Shown here one piece after another: positions 44,264-52,892 of a stretch of 64,000 nt of DNA. Numbering within the stretch: position 1 is the stretch's first letter; every line of letters starts with the position of its first letter. Source of the stretch: Leptotrichia sp. oral taxon 221 (lineage in GTDB: Bacteria; Fusobacteriota; Fusobacteriia; Fusobacteriales; Leptotrichiaceae); NCBI RefSeq assembly GCF_018128245.1, contig NZ_CP072378.1, forward strand, positions 1,488,001 through 1,552,000, given 5' to 3'. A program made the translations under genes and the position numbers. Under the pieces are notes generated by a model. That model ran no database searches. It was not told the origin of the DNA and was given only the letters and a program-made list of their open reading frames with translations.

Positions 44264-45013
44264 CTATTTCACCTTTTGAATGTAATCATAAGTATCTTGC
44301 ATTTCTTTTTTTACAGCTGTATCATCAGAATCTTTCGATTTTTTAGCTAAATCTAATCCTTTAATTACCCATTTTTCAGCAGTTTCATAATCTCCCAATT
44401 CAATATACGTAGTAGCTAAATTGCTATATCCCCATAGATATCCTTTTTGTGCAGAAGTTTGATACCATTTTAATGCTTCTTTTTGATTTCCTTCATTATC
44501 TGCCATTAATCCTAAATGATTTTCAGAAAATCCATCTTTTTCAGTTTTTAGTGCTTTAAAATACCACTCTCTTGCATTTTTATAATCTTCCAAATTTTCA
44601 TATGCCGCTGCTATCCAAGTATAATTTCTAGGATTATCTGCTACTTTTTCATACTCTTTATAATATTTTATTGCTTTTTCGTAATCTTTCAATTGAGAAT
44701 AATTATCTGCCAAATTTGAAATTGCTGTCAAGTTCCCATTTTCAATAGCTTTTAAATACCATTTTTCTGCTTCCTTGTAATTATTTTCGTTAGCATACAA
44801 AACTCCTAATTTATTCAAGTAATCAGCATTATTAGGAAACTCTTTTACATATCTTGAAACTAAAGATATCGTTTTTTTATTGTCATTCTTATCATACGCT
44901 TCATCTATTTGTTTTTCCAAACTTATTTTTTCTTCTCTCGTCATAGCCGAAAAACCTTGTATTCCTAATCCTAAATTTGCCACTAATAATAATAAAATCA
45001 AATATTTTTTCAT
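44264..45013 (-). CDS. TPR/Sel1-like repeat protein, exported
   Basis: A 249-residue protein with a signal peptide (MKKYLILLLLVANLGLGIQG, cleavage near FSA) and about five to six tandem helical repeats of the TPR/Sel1 type (for example YKEAEKWYLKAIENGNLTA, DYKNARE WYFKALKTEK, with alternating Tyr/Ala/Leu/Gly). Such proteins act as periplasmic or surface scaffolds; the partner is unknown. It is a paralogue of the frameshifted gene immediately upstream. It lies 18 bp before uvrB in the same operon. Confidence 0.8.
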   Translation of the reverse strand: MKKYLILLLLVANLGLGIQGFSAMTREEKISLEKQIDEAYDKNDNKKTISLVSRYVKEFPNNADYLNKLGVLYANENNYKEAEKWYLKAIENGNLTAISNLADNYSQLKDYEKAIKYYKEYEKVADNPRNYTWIAAAYENLEDYKNAREWYFKALKTEKDGFSENHLGLMADNEGNQKEALKWYQTSAQKGYLWGYSNLATTYIELGDYETAEKWVIKGLDLAKKSKDSDDTAVKKEMQDTYDYIQKVK

Positions 45014-45031
45014 ATTTTCCCCTTTCTGTTT

Positions 45032-45816
45032 TTATTCTTGAGAATCTTTTACATCTTTTATCATTTCTTTTATTTCTTCCATTTTTTCAGTATCTTTATC
45101 TTTTCTCGCTGTTTCGTAGGCTTTTTCCAACCATTTTAACGATTCTTTTTTATCATTTAGTTCATAATAAAGTGATCCCAAATTTGCTTGAGCTCCTGAA
45201 TTTCCTTTATCTGAAGATTTTAAAAACCATTTTTGAGCTTCTTTTTGATTTCCTTCCTCCCAGTAAATCATCCCTAGAACATTTTCTGACGCCCCTATTT
45301 TATCATAAGTATATGACTGCAACAAATATTTTTTCGCTTCTTCATAATTTTCTGCCTGAAAATTAACAATTCCTAAAAAATTCCCTTTTCCTCGTCTGTA
45401 GATTTGTAAAATTCTTTATCGTCAACTTGTTTTAACCATTTTAACGTTTCATCATAATCATTCTCTGAAAAATAGATTATTCCGATTAATAATCTCACAT
45501 CATATTTTTCACCATTTTCAGCAAAAAAAGGATATTTTTTCTGTAATTCTACAACTTCGTTAAATTCTTTTTCCGCTTCACTTTTTCTTCCCATTTCCTC
45601 ATATGCAAAACCAAGTATCACTTTATAAATAATTTTTGAAGGGTCTTCAGCTATTTTCTTTTTTAATGTTGATATAGCTTTTTGAGGGTTCCCCTTATCA
45701 AACTCCTTTGTTACTTGCTCCAAAATTTTATCAGTTTCTTTTGAATCTAAAGACATTTTTTGTACTCCGAAAGTTAAGTTAGATAAAATCAATAAAAATA
45801 TTAATATTTTTTTCAT
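45032..45816 (-). pseudogene. TPR/Sel1-like repeat protein split by a frameshift at an A/T run
   Basis: Two adjacent frames form one exported TPR protein of about 260 residues, a paralogue of the gene downstream. The first (45373-45816) starts MKKILIFLLILSNLTFG, a signal peptide, and ends at TAG just after EEKGIF. The second frame continues with FLGIVNFQAENYEEAKKYL and repeats such as EAQKWFLKSSDKGNSGAQA, to 45032. The frame changes by -1 at a run of six T on the coding strand (A run 45375-45380). It could be a mutation, a sequencing error, a length-variable tract or a slippery site (T TTT TAG). The neighbours are intact. Confidence 0.75.
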
Positions 45817-45840
45817 TCAAACACCATCCTCTTATATAAT

Positions 45841-46414
45841 CTATTTTTTAGTTCTGAATACTTTTGGACTTCTTTTATAAACTGTTTCTTCCACTTTCAA
45901 TTTCAAATTAACGACACATGCGATTACGAAAAAATAATCTGACAAACGATTTATGTATATCAAGCCAGTCTCATTTACAGCCTCACCTTCATCAATTAAT
46001 GCCACCATTTTTCTCTCTAATCTCCTTGTTGCTGTCCTAACCATATGAAGAAAACTTGAAACTTTACTTCCTCCAGGAATTATGAAATGTTCCATTTTAG
46101 GTAAAATTGAAATATATTCATCCATTCTTTGCTCAAGATACTTAACGTCTTCTTCTTTCTGTTTATAAGGTCTCAATTCTCTTGGAGTCGCCAAATCACT
46201 TCCACAATCAAAAAGTTGTTGCTGAATTTCCTCACACTCTTTTCTAATATCGTCCAAAATCTCATTTTCTCTCATTTCTGCAACAACTACTGCAAGCAAA
46301 GAACAAACCTCATCTGCAGTCCCACAAGCCTCTATTCTTTTATGAGTTTTTTTTACTTTATCGCCACCATACAATTTTGTGAATCCTTTATCTCCATATT
46401 TTGTATATATTTTC
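45841..46414 (-). CDS. pduO: Corrinoid (cob(I)alamin) adenosyltransferase, PduO type, exon 2
   Basis: The coding part after IStron B. With the upstream AT from 48325-48324, the G at 46414 makes ATG, followed by KIYTKYGDKGFTKLYGGDKV, the signature N-terminus of PduO-type enzymes. Further on are RIEACGTADE, the conserved RTATRRLER block and YINRLSDYFFV. The total is 191 residues, normal for the family. It transfers the adenosyl group of ATP to cob(I)alamin to make coenzyme B12. Without splicing the start codon and ribosome-binding site are 1.9 kb away; a TTG at 46374 is a poor internal alternative. It leads an operon with two TPR genes and uvrB. Confidence 0.9.
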
Positions 46415-46493
46415 CTGAACCTCCCACGACTAAAGTCGCAGGGTTCTAAAATCTTTAAAAATATTTAAAAATTTTCTAAGAAGTTTGATAGCT

Positions 46494-47741
46494 TTACACC
46501 ACCCTTATTCTTTTAGGTGTGTTCAGTTCACCTCTATTGTATAGGATACTTAAATCCACAACTTTACTTTTTCTTAATATATTTAATGCTCCATTACAAT
46601 CCGCATTTATGATTTTACCTGTGCTTGTTTGATATAGTCCTCTTTTTATTCTTTTCCCACTGAATATATATTCTTTTTGATTTTCTTTATCATATATTGG
46701 AATTTCATCTCCATCAAAGAAACTTGCTTTTGATGTATAACTCTCTTCTTGCAGTTTAAATTCTATTCCATATAGTTTACATAAATATATTAATTTATCT
46801 CTTAATTTTCCATATGGTATATTTACAAAGTTTTGATTATTTATACTTCCTATATTTGAATTTCTTTGAAAATCTTCATTATATCCTAAAACTAATTTTC
46901 CTATATCATTATTAAGACAATAATTTACAATTATTCTTGCTACTTTTGAAAGATAATCATTTATACAATTATTTCTCTTTCTAGTTATTCTCTTTTGTCT
47001 TAATGTTGTGCACTCAATCTTTTGCTTATCTTTTATACTTTGTAATTTTGCATTTATCTTATTATAGTATTGATTTATTGATTTTAATTTTCTACCATCT
47101 ATTATGAATGAAGTTCCAGCATTTGTAACGCAAGTACAAAGATTATCTATACCTAAATCAATTCCTAGTGCATTTTCTTTATTTAATTCCCTTTGAACTT
47201 CTTCTACCTCGTAAATGTATTGAATTTCAAAGTACCTAGAATGTTGTTTTGGTATTATTCTAATCTCTTTTATTTTCTTACCTTTTAATACTGGTGGCAG
47301 CTTAATTTTAACTTCCTGATGAGTTTTCTTAAACGAATTTGAATAAGGAACTATCAGAATATCATCTTTTAATCTTACAAAACCTATAACAAGAGTTGTA
47401 AAACCATCTTTAGCAAGATATTTAGGTAATTTTATTTTTTTATTATCATATTGACCATTTTTAGCAAGTTTTAAAAGTCCAAAAAATGATTTGAAACTTC
47501 CGTCTACTTCTTTTAGAATTTGTTGAGCCATATTAGAATTTAACTTCTTATAGTTCTCACTGTTTTTAAGTATTTTATAGTTTTCATTATAACTTAAATA
47601 CTTTTTCTTATTAAAATAATACTGTCTAATATTATATATTGCTTCATTAGTTAAGTTCTTGGCTATATGAGATAAATATTTTAAATTTCTAAACTCCTTT
47701 TTGCTAAGATGTTTTACCTGTTGTTTTAAAGTTAAATACAT
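46494..47741 (-). CDS. tnpB: IStron TnpB nuclease, copy B
   Basis: A 415-residue TnpB, about 95% like copy A and also intact. The start is placed at the ATG with GGAGGTGAT upstream; an in-frame GTG nine bases earlier is part of that ribosome-binding site. Motifs are [18 protein letters not shown] -> in this copy LVLGYNEDF with Gly at the usual Glu position, [10 protein letters not shown], and [10 protein letters not shown]. Copy B has its own promoter-like TTGACA and TGGTATAAT (20-bp spacing) at 47769-47800, whereas copy A has lost the TTGACA. The guide would begin GAAAATATATAC, from the start of the adenosyltransferase gene. Confidence 0.9.
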   Translation of the reverse strand: MYLTLKQQVKHLSKKEFRNLKYLSHIAKNLTNEAIYNIRQYYFNKKKYLSYNENYKILKNSENYKKLNSNMAQQILKEVDGSFKSFFGLLKLAKNGQYDNKKIKLPKYLAKDGFTTLVIGFVRLKDDILIVPYSNSFKKTHQEVKIKLPPVLKGKKIKEIRIIPKQHSRYFEIQYIYEVEEVQRELNKENALGIDLGIDNLCTCVTNAGTSFIIDGRKLKSINQYYNKINAKLQSIKDKQKIECTTLRQKRITRKRNNCINDYLSKVARIIVNYCLNNDIGKLVLGYNEDFQRNSNIGSINNQNFVNIPYGKLRDKLIYLCKLYGIEFKLQEESYTSKASFFDGDEIPIYDKENQKEYIFSGKRIKRGLYQTSTGKIINADCNGALNILRKSKVVDLSILYNRGELNTPKRIRVV

Positions 47742-47768
47742 AGATATCACCTCCTTTTCATCAGAGAT

Positions 47769-47800
47769 ATTATACCATGTATTCTACATTTATCTGTCAA
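47769..47800 (-). promoter_or_regulatory. Internal promoter for tnpB copy B
   Basis: TTGACA (47795-47800) and an extended -10 TGGTATAAT (hexamer 47769-47774), spacer 20 bp. It would drive tnpB and the omega RNA independently of the host transcript. Confidence 0.5.
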
Positions 47801-47844
47801 AAAAGTAATATTTTTTATTTATTTTTAAATATTTTTAAAGTTTT

Positions 47845-48323
47845 TAAAACCCCACAACAGTGGGAAGCGTCGTTCACATAAGTGCGCTACTACTTATGCA
47901 GTTCTCTTATGAACTTCTTGTTATCTCTAACAAGCACAGACTATATCTTATCCATAGTGTATTTCAACACCTTAGGCGAAACCACTTCCAATACCAATCG
48001 CTTGTATTGTACTCCCCTCACGAGGGATAGTCGTTGAACTTTCCTTTTCAGGATTAGCTGCTGATTGTCTATTATCATAATGTTTAGGATTTAACCTTGC
48101 ACCATCTAGTATATTTTTTCTGCTTTCGCCACCATCACACTTATACTATATTCGCACTTAGGTACTATGTTGTGGTTATACTAGCTTTAAGAGTTCCCAG
48201 CAATTCAGTTTCTTTGTTGCACGGTTTTGCTCCGTGTCTACATACAAGTTTTCCTATATGCTTACTAAAATTTTCGTGCAATTCATCTCATGACTAAAGT
48301 TGCGAGTGTTCTTGCACTATTTA
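47845..48323 (-). ncRNA. Group I intron core of IStron B
   Basis: Same core as IStron A: guide GTAAG (48261-48265) against exon end TTTAT, R GTTCAACGACTA (48028-48039), S AAGATATAGTC (47939-47949), with P7 pairing intact. The 3' splice site is at 46415 after GGTTCAG. Confidence 0.88.
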
Positions 48324-48338
48324 ATAAATTCTCCCTCT
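48324..48338 (-). promoter_or_regulatory. 5' exon of the adenosyltransferase gene: Shine-Dalgarno and split start codon
   Basis: The minus strand reads AGAGGGAG (48331-48338), then AATTTAT, ending at the splice/insertion point. The final AT is the first two bases of the start codon. The spacing to the reconstructed ATG is 5 nt. Confidence 0.85.
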
Positions 48339-48406
48339 GTAATTTTCCAAAAAAAATTTTTATAAAATAATTAAACTAACTATTCTTGTTTTATAAGTTG
48401 AAAAAT

Positions 48407-48434
48407 TTCACTATATTTTTTTCACTATATTTTT
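48407..48434. repeat. Two tandem copies of a 14-bp repeat
   Basis: TTCACTATATTTTT occurs twice head to tail in the leader region of the adenosyltransferase operon, overlapping its probable promoter area. No function is evident. Confidence 0.8.
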
Positions 48435-48443
48435 TTAAAAGAA

Positions 48444-48488
48444 GAAAATTGCTCCAAAATAGATTTTAACCATCTTGAAACAATTTTC
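48444..48488 (-). terminator. Terminator of the glucokinase gene
   Basis: On the minus strand GAAAATTG...GCAATTTTC followed by TTCTTTT, 44 bp after the stop codon. Confidence 0.6.
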
Positions 48489-48531
48489 CAATCTACAAAT
48501 ATTATTAAATTTCATTGAATAAAAAATTTAA

Positions 48532-49476
48532 TTACATCATTCCTAAATAAGCGGCACCTAAAATTCCTGCATCATTTCCTAAACTAGCTGCAACAATTTT
48601 TAGATTTTCTGTTGTTGAAGGGAATGCGTATCTTTTCAATCTTTCTTTAACTTTGTTGAATAAAATATCTCCAGCTAAAGAAACTCCACCACCAACTACT
48701 ACTATTTCAGGGTCTAAAACATTAAGTAAATTTCCGATTCCCAAAGCAATATAATCTGCTTCATAATCTACTAAATCCAATGCAAATGCATCTCCTTCTT
48801 TGGCAACATCAAAAATATCTTTTGCTTCCAAATCTCTACCTATTACTTGTTCATACAATCCATTAGTTTTGTTAACTGCCAATCTACTTTGAGCTTCTCT
48901 TATCAATCCTGTCGCTGATGCATATGCTTCCCAACATCCTTTTTGTCCACATCCACAAAGTTTTCCATCTCTTTCAACTTTAATGTGACCAACTTCTCCA
49001 CCAGCTCCATTTTCACCACTTACTAATTTACCATCGACGATAATTCCACCACCGATTCCAGTTCCAATTGCTAATCCTAAAACATTTTTATATCCTTGTG
49101 CAGAACCTTTCCACATTTCTCCCAATGTAATAACATTTACGTCATTATCTGCTTTTACTGGTTTCCCAAGATTTTTTTCAAATTCCAATGCCAAATCAAC
49201 ACCATTTTTCCAAGGAAAATTCGCCCAAAATTTAACAACTCTCGAATTTAATACAGGCCCTGGTACTCCAACCCCAACAGATTGCACATCATCAAAGTTC
49301 AAGTCAAAACTTTTTACTTGTTGTAATAAGATTTTTGATAATCTTTGAATTGTTTTTTCAAATCCTTCCATCGAATCAGTTTTTACAATAGTTGTAAAAA
49401 TAATATTTCCATCTTCATCAACTAATCCTATTTTTGTATTTGTTCCCCCTAAATCGATACCTGCGTAGTATTTCAT
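48532..49476 (-). CDS. ROK-family glucokinase
   Basis: A 314-residue sugar kinase phosphorylating glucose to glucose-6-phosphate. It opens with the phosphate-1 motif GIDLGGTNTKIG, has the sugar-binding ADNDVNVITLGE and GTGIGGGIIVDG loops, GEVGHIKVE, and the ROK zinc signature CGCGQKGCWEAYAS. All are intact. It is most like bacterial GlcK-type kinases; fructo- or N-acylhexosamine specificity cannot be fully excluded. It is monocistronic by context, with a promoter at 49518-49546 and a terminator downstream. Confidence 0.92.
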   Translation of the reverse strand: MKYYAGIDLGGTNTKIGLVDEDGNIIFTTIVKTDSMEGFEKTIQRLSKILLQQVKSFDLNFDDVQSVGVGVPGPVLNSRVVKFWANFPWKNGVDLALEFEKNLGKPVKADNDVNVITLGEMWKGSAQGYKNVLGLAIGTGIGGGIIVDGKLVSGENGAGGEVGHIKVERDGKLCGCGQKGCWEAYASATGLIREAQSRLAVNKTNGLYEQVIGRDLEAKDIFDVAKEGDAFALDLVDYEADYIALGIGNLLNVLDPEIVVVGGGVSLAGDILFNKVKERLKRYAFPSTTENLKIVAASLGNDAGILGAAYLGMM

Positions 49477-49517
49477 GATTACACCATCCTTATTTTAATT
49501 AATTTATCCTTACAATT

Positions 49518-49546
49518 ATTTTACTTTATAAAATCAAATTTTTCAA
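49518..49546 (-). promoter_or_regulatory. Promoter of the glucokinase gene
   Basis: TTGAAA (49541-49546), 17-bp spacer, TAAAAT (49518-49523), 42 bp upstream of the ATG. Confidence 0.65.
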
Positions 49547-49667
49547 TATTTTATTTATATTTTTTATTTATAATTATTTTTTTATCAAAATTTTACTCTA
49601 TATTTAATTTTTTACGAACCACTTTTAGTTAATAAATATAATACAATAAAATTATTTACAATAGTTT

Positions 49668-52600
49668 TTATTCTATTATTAATAATTTTGGAATAACCTC
49701 ATACTCTCTACCAAGTCTATTTTCCAATATTTCCTTATACTCCTCAATCTGCAACTGATACTTCTCATTTTCTTCAGGATTATCCCCTGTTTTATAATCA
49801 AAAATATAAACTTTCTTATTCTCTTCATCAATATTTATTCTATCGATAACTCTTTTTTTACCATCTTTATTCAAAATCTCAAATTCAGTATACACCTTAT
49901 ATTTCGAATCATAAATTTCAGCATTTTCCAAAATAAATTTATCCAATCTCTCTACCAAATTCTCAACAATATTTTTTCCAAGCATATTTCCATATCGACT
50001 GTACAACGCTGATTTTGCCATAATTTTATCATTTTCCAAATCATTTAAAATATGCTCAAAATAATAGTGCATTGCAAGACCTTTTTTACGCTTAAACTCA
50101 TTTTCCAACGTATTTGAAGATTTTTCCATTCTTAATTTATCATCGTTAAAATATGTTTTAAATAAACTATCGCTAATTTTTACATCTGAAGTATCTGTTG
50201 TTTCTTCTGGAATTTCCGATTCTACAATTTGACCCGTTTCATATTCATATTCATTTTCATTTTCTTCCTTGTAAACATCAATTATTCTCTTTGCCAAAGG
50301 ATCTGTATACCCTTTTTCCTTCGTAACCTCGGCATCAAAAAGTAATATCAAATTTTTCTTAGCACGAGTCAACGCAACATAATCATTATTAATTTCTTCC
50401 ATTTCTTCTTTTTGAATATTTTTATCTATTAATTTTCTTAAGTCATTTCCAATCATTTTTTTATCATAACCCGAAAATAATAGCATAAATTTTTTCACAT
50501 CAACAAATTTTTCATCGAAATCTAAATAGCCTTTTAAATTGCTCTTGTCAGTATTTCCTTTATTTGATTTATGTTTATAGTAAAATACTGTGTCAAATTC
50601 CAATCCCTTTGAAGCATGAATCGTCATTAAGTTTATTGCATTAACATCTCTACTGCTAACCTGTCTCAAATTTTCCTTTTCTTCCTCAATAAACGTAATA
50701 AATTCGTACAAATTATTATATTTTTTCAAAATATTAAAAAATATAAAAATATTCTTCAAGTCACTGTTTGTCGAATAATATTTTGTTATTTCAAAATTTT
50801 CTACAAGTTTTCTCGAAAAATTTTCATTTTCATATTTATTATTCAAGTCTTTCGACAATCTTTTCAATTCCCTAACCTTCTCAAGAATTTCCTCAAAAAT
50901 CAAATTATTTCTCTCTAAAACATTAATTTCTTTATATTTCAAAAGTTCTTCTTTTACATTTTCATCCTTTTGCATATCAATAAATTCTTTAAAACTAATT
51001 GCTTTTGAATCTTTATTATCATTTTTTTTCTTTTTATTAACCTCTTTAGAAGCTTCTATTTTTTGATATCCGTTAATAAATTGCATAATCTCATTCTTAT
51101 TCTCAAGCAAGTATTTCACATGACTATTCAATCCACCAATTAAATCACTTCTCATGAATTCCAACAAATATTTGAAATTACCAAATGCAAAAAATTTAAT
51201 TAACTGATACATTGGAACAATTGGCTTATACTCTAAAATTGTCGTTTTACTTTCAAGCGTGTACGGAATTTTCGCTTCATTCAGTAATTCCGCAATCTCC
51301 TTCAAATGTGGATTTGTACGGCATATAATTGCACTTTTTCCTAAATTTTTCACTTGACCGTTTTCTATCATTTCAACAATTTTCGTATAAATTTTCGGTG
51401 TTTCTTCTTTTGTATTTCGAATAAAATATCCAAAATATCCTTTCTGATACTCTTCATCATCTCTATAACCTGAATCAACATAATTCCATTTCGTATCATA
51501 ACCATTAAAGATTTTATTAACATTTTCAATAATAGCCTTATAACTTCTATACGATTTATCCAAATTCTGAACATTTCCTTCAATTATCGTTTCTAATTTT
51601 TCAAATAATTCCTTTTCACCACCACGCCAGTTATAAATACTCTGTTTCTCATCACCAACGCAAATAATATTTTCCGAAGTATTCATAAGCAATTTCAAAA
51701 TTTTCCACTGTAAAACACTCGTATCTTGGAACTCATCAATCATAATCGTATCTATTTTTCCACCAATCAACTCAAGAAATTCTTCTGTAACTCTATCATT
51801 TTCCACAAATTTTAAATCTTTATTGAAAATAAATTCGTATGTATACACTAAAATATCATTGTGAGTAAGTCTTTTTGAAGAAATTTTTATTTTTTTAGCA
51901 ATATCAAATATTGTTTGAGCTATATTTTTTAATTTTTTATCTAATGGTAAAACTTTTTCGATGAAAACATATTCTGATAACTTTTCTTTTAGCTCTTCAG
52001 ATTTTGTTTCCAATTCTTCCCTGTCATCTTTATTTTTTTCCCCTTTAGTTTGAGTTCCATTCCAAAGTTTCTTTTCAAAAAACAAATCAATTTCAGGAAC
52101 GATTAACTCCAATTTCTCTTTTATTTTTTGATTTTCATTTTTACTTTCATCCTTCGACAGATTGCTATACTTTTCATAAATATTATAAAATGCTTTTGTC
52201 AAAACATCTGTAACATTTTTATTTTTTTTATTAGCAACTTCCTCAATCTTTTCAAATATTCCATCCAATTCATCTATAAATTTGTAAGACACCTTCTTAA
52301 CTTCCGACATTTTAAAACCTTTAGTCAATACAAACTTCGGACGCATATCCAATACTTCCTTAATTATTTCCATATACCTTTTAATATTCTTCTTTTCTTT
52401 TTTCTCATCAAAAATGAATTTAAAATCTTCAAAATTATCCTTATTTTCAATAATTTTAATCAAAATTTTTGAATAAAATTCATCAGTTTCCTCGTCCAAA
52501 GTTTCGTAATTATAAATATTAAAATATGGTGCAATTGCATTTTTAAAGATTTTATTTGTAAATCCGTCAATTGTAGAAATTCTAATATCCTCTTTATTTC

Positions 52601-52892
52601 TTATCATCTCAAAATAAATATTTTGCAATTCCTTTTTATTCAAATCATCAAATTTATAAATTTCTTTTAAGTTTTTCTCTAATTCTGCCCCATTTCCTTC
52701 ATCGAAAGCAATTTGATGTAAAAAATCATAAATTCTTTCTTTAATTTCAGCAGTCGCCTTTTTAGTAAATGTCATTACAACTATATTTTTGTAATTAACA
52801 CCTCTTATTAAATTAGCTATGAATTCTAGCGATAATCTATACGTTTTCCCCGTTCCTGCACTAGCCTTTAAAATTATATTATTCTTCTTCAT
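49668..52892 (-). CDS. addA: AddA/RecB-like UvrD-family helicase-nuclease
   Basis: A 1074-residue protein. Walker A ASAGTGKTYRL is at residues 9-19, DEFQDTSVLQWKIL is motif II, GDEKQSIYNWRGG motif III, and VALTRAKKNL motif VI. The C-terminus is a PD-(D/E)XK nuclease (VIDRINIDEE and VYIFDYKTG, with the conserved Asp and Lys). With the gene upstream it forms an AddAB-type complex that resects double-strand breaks for RecA recombination and degrades linear phage DNA. The genes overlap by 14 bp, so translation is coupled. Assignment to AddA over RecB is by partner and size; 1074 residues is slightly short for AddA. Confidence 0.85.
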   Translation of the reverse strand: MKKNNIILKASAGTGKTYRLSLEFIANLIRGVNYKNIVVMTFTKKATAEIKERIYDFLHQIAFDEGNGAELEKNLKEIYKFDDLNKKELQNIYFEMIRNKEDIRISTIDGFTNKIFKNAIAPYFNIYNYETLDEETDEFYSKILIKIIENKDNFEDFKFIFDEKKEKKNIKRYMEIIKEVLDMRPKFVLTKGFKMSEVKKVSYKFIDELDGIFEKIEEVANKKNKNVTDVLTKAFYNIYEKYSNLSKDESKNENQKIKEKLELIVPEIDLFFEKKLWNGTQTKGEKNKDDREELETKSEELKEKLSEYVFIEKVLPLDKKLKNIAQTIFDIAKKIKISSKRLTHNDILVYTYEFIFNKDLKFVENDRVTEEFLELIGGKIDTIMIDEFQDTSVLQWKILKLLMNTSENIICVGDEKQSIYNWRGGEKELFEKLETIIEGNVQNLDKSYRSYKAIIENVNKIFNGYDTKWNYVDSGYRDDEEYQKGYFGYFIRNTKEETPKIYTKIVEMIENGQVKNLGKSAIICRTNPHLKEIAELLNEAKIPYTLESKTTILEYKPIVPMYQLIKFFAFGNFKYLLEFMRSDLIGGLNSHVKYLLENKNEIMQFINGYQKIEASKEVNKKKKNDNKDSKAISFKEFIDMQKDENVKEELLKYKEINVLERNNLIFEEILEKVRELKRLSKDLNNKYENENFSRKLVENFEITKYYSTNSDLKNIFIFFNILKKYNNLYEFITFIEEEKENLRQVSSRDVNAINLMTIHASKGLEFDTVFYYKHKSNKGNTDKSNLKGYLDFDEKFVDVKKFMLLFSGYDKKMIGNDLRKLIDKNIQKEEMEEINNDYVALTRAKKNLILLFDAEVTKEKGYTDPLAKRIIDVYKEENENEYEYETGQIVESEIPEETTDTSDVKISDSLFKTYFNDDKLRMEKSSNTLENEFKRKKGLAMHYYFEHILNDLENDKIMAKSALYSRYGNMLGKNIVENLVERLDKFILENAEIYDSKYKVYTEFEILNKDGKKRVIDRINIDEENKKVYIFDYKTGDNPEENEKYQLQIEEYKEILENRLGREYEVIPKLLIIE

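Larger units (their letters stand above)
46415..48323 (-). mobile_element. IStron B inserted inside the start codon of the adenosyltransferase gene
   Basis: A 1909-bp sister of IStron A with the same layout: left-end hairpin, group I core, tnpB, right-end hairpin ending GGTTCAG. The left flank is again TTTAT, and the right flank is GAAAATATA. The insertion separates AT from G of the ATG. Orientation is sense. No target duplication is seen, as expected for IS605-type insertion. No tnpA is present. Confidence 0.9.

Noticed and set aside
48097-48297. Small plus-strand frame of 66 residues
   Set aside because: It lies on the antisense of the group I intron core; the sequence is explained by RNA structure.
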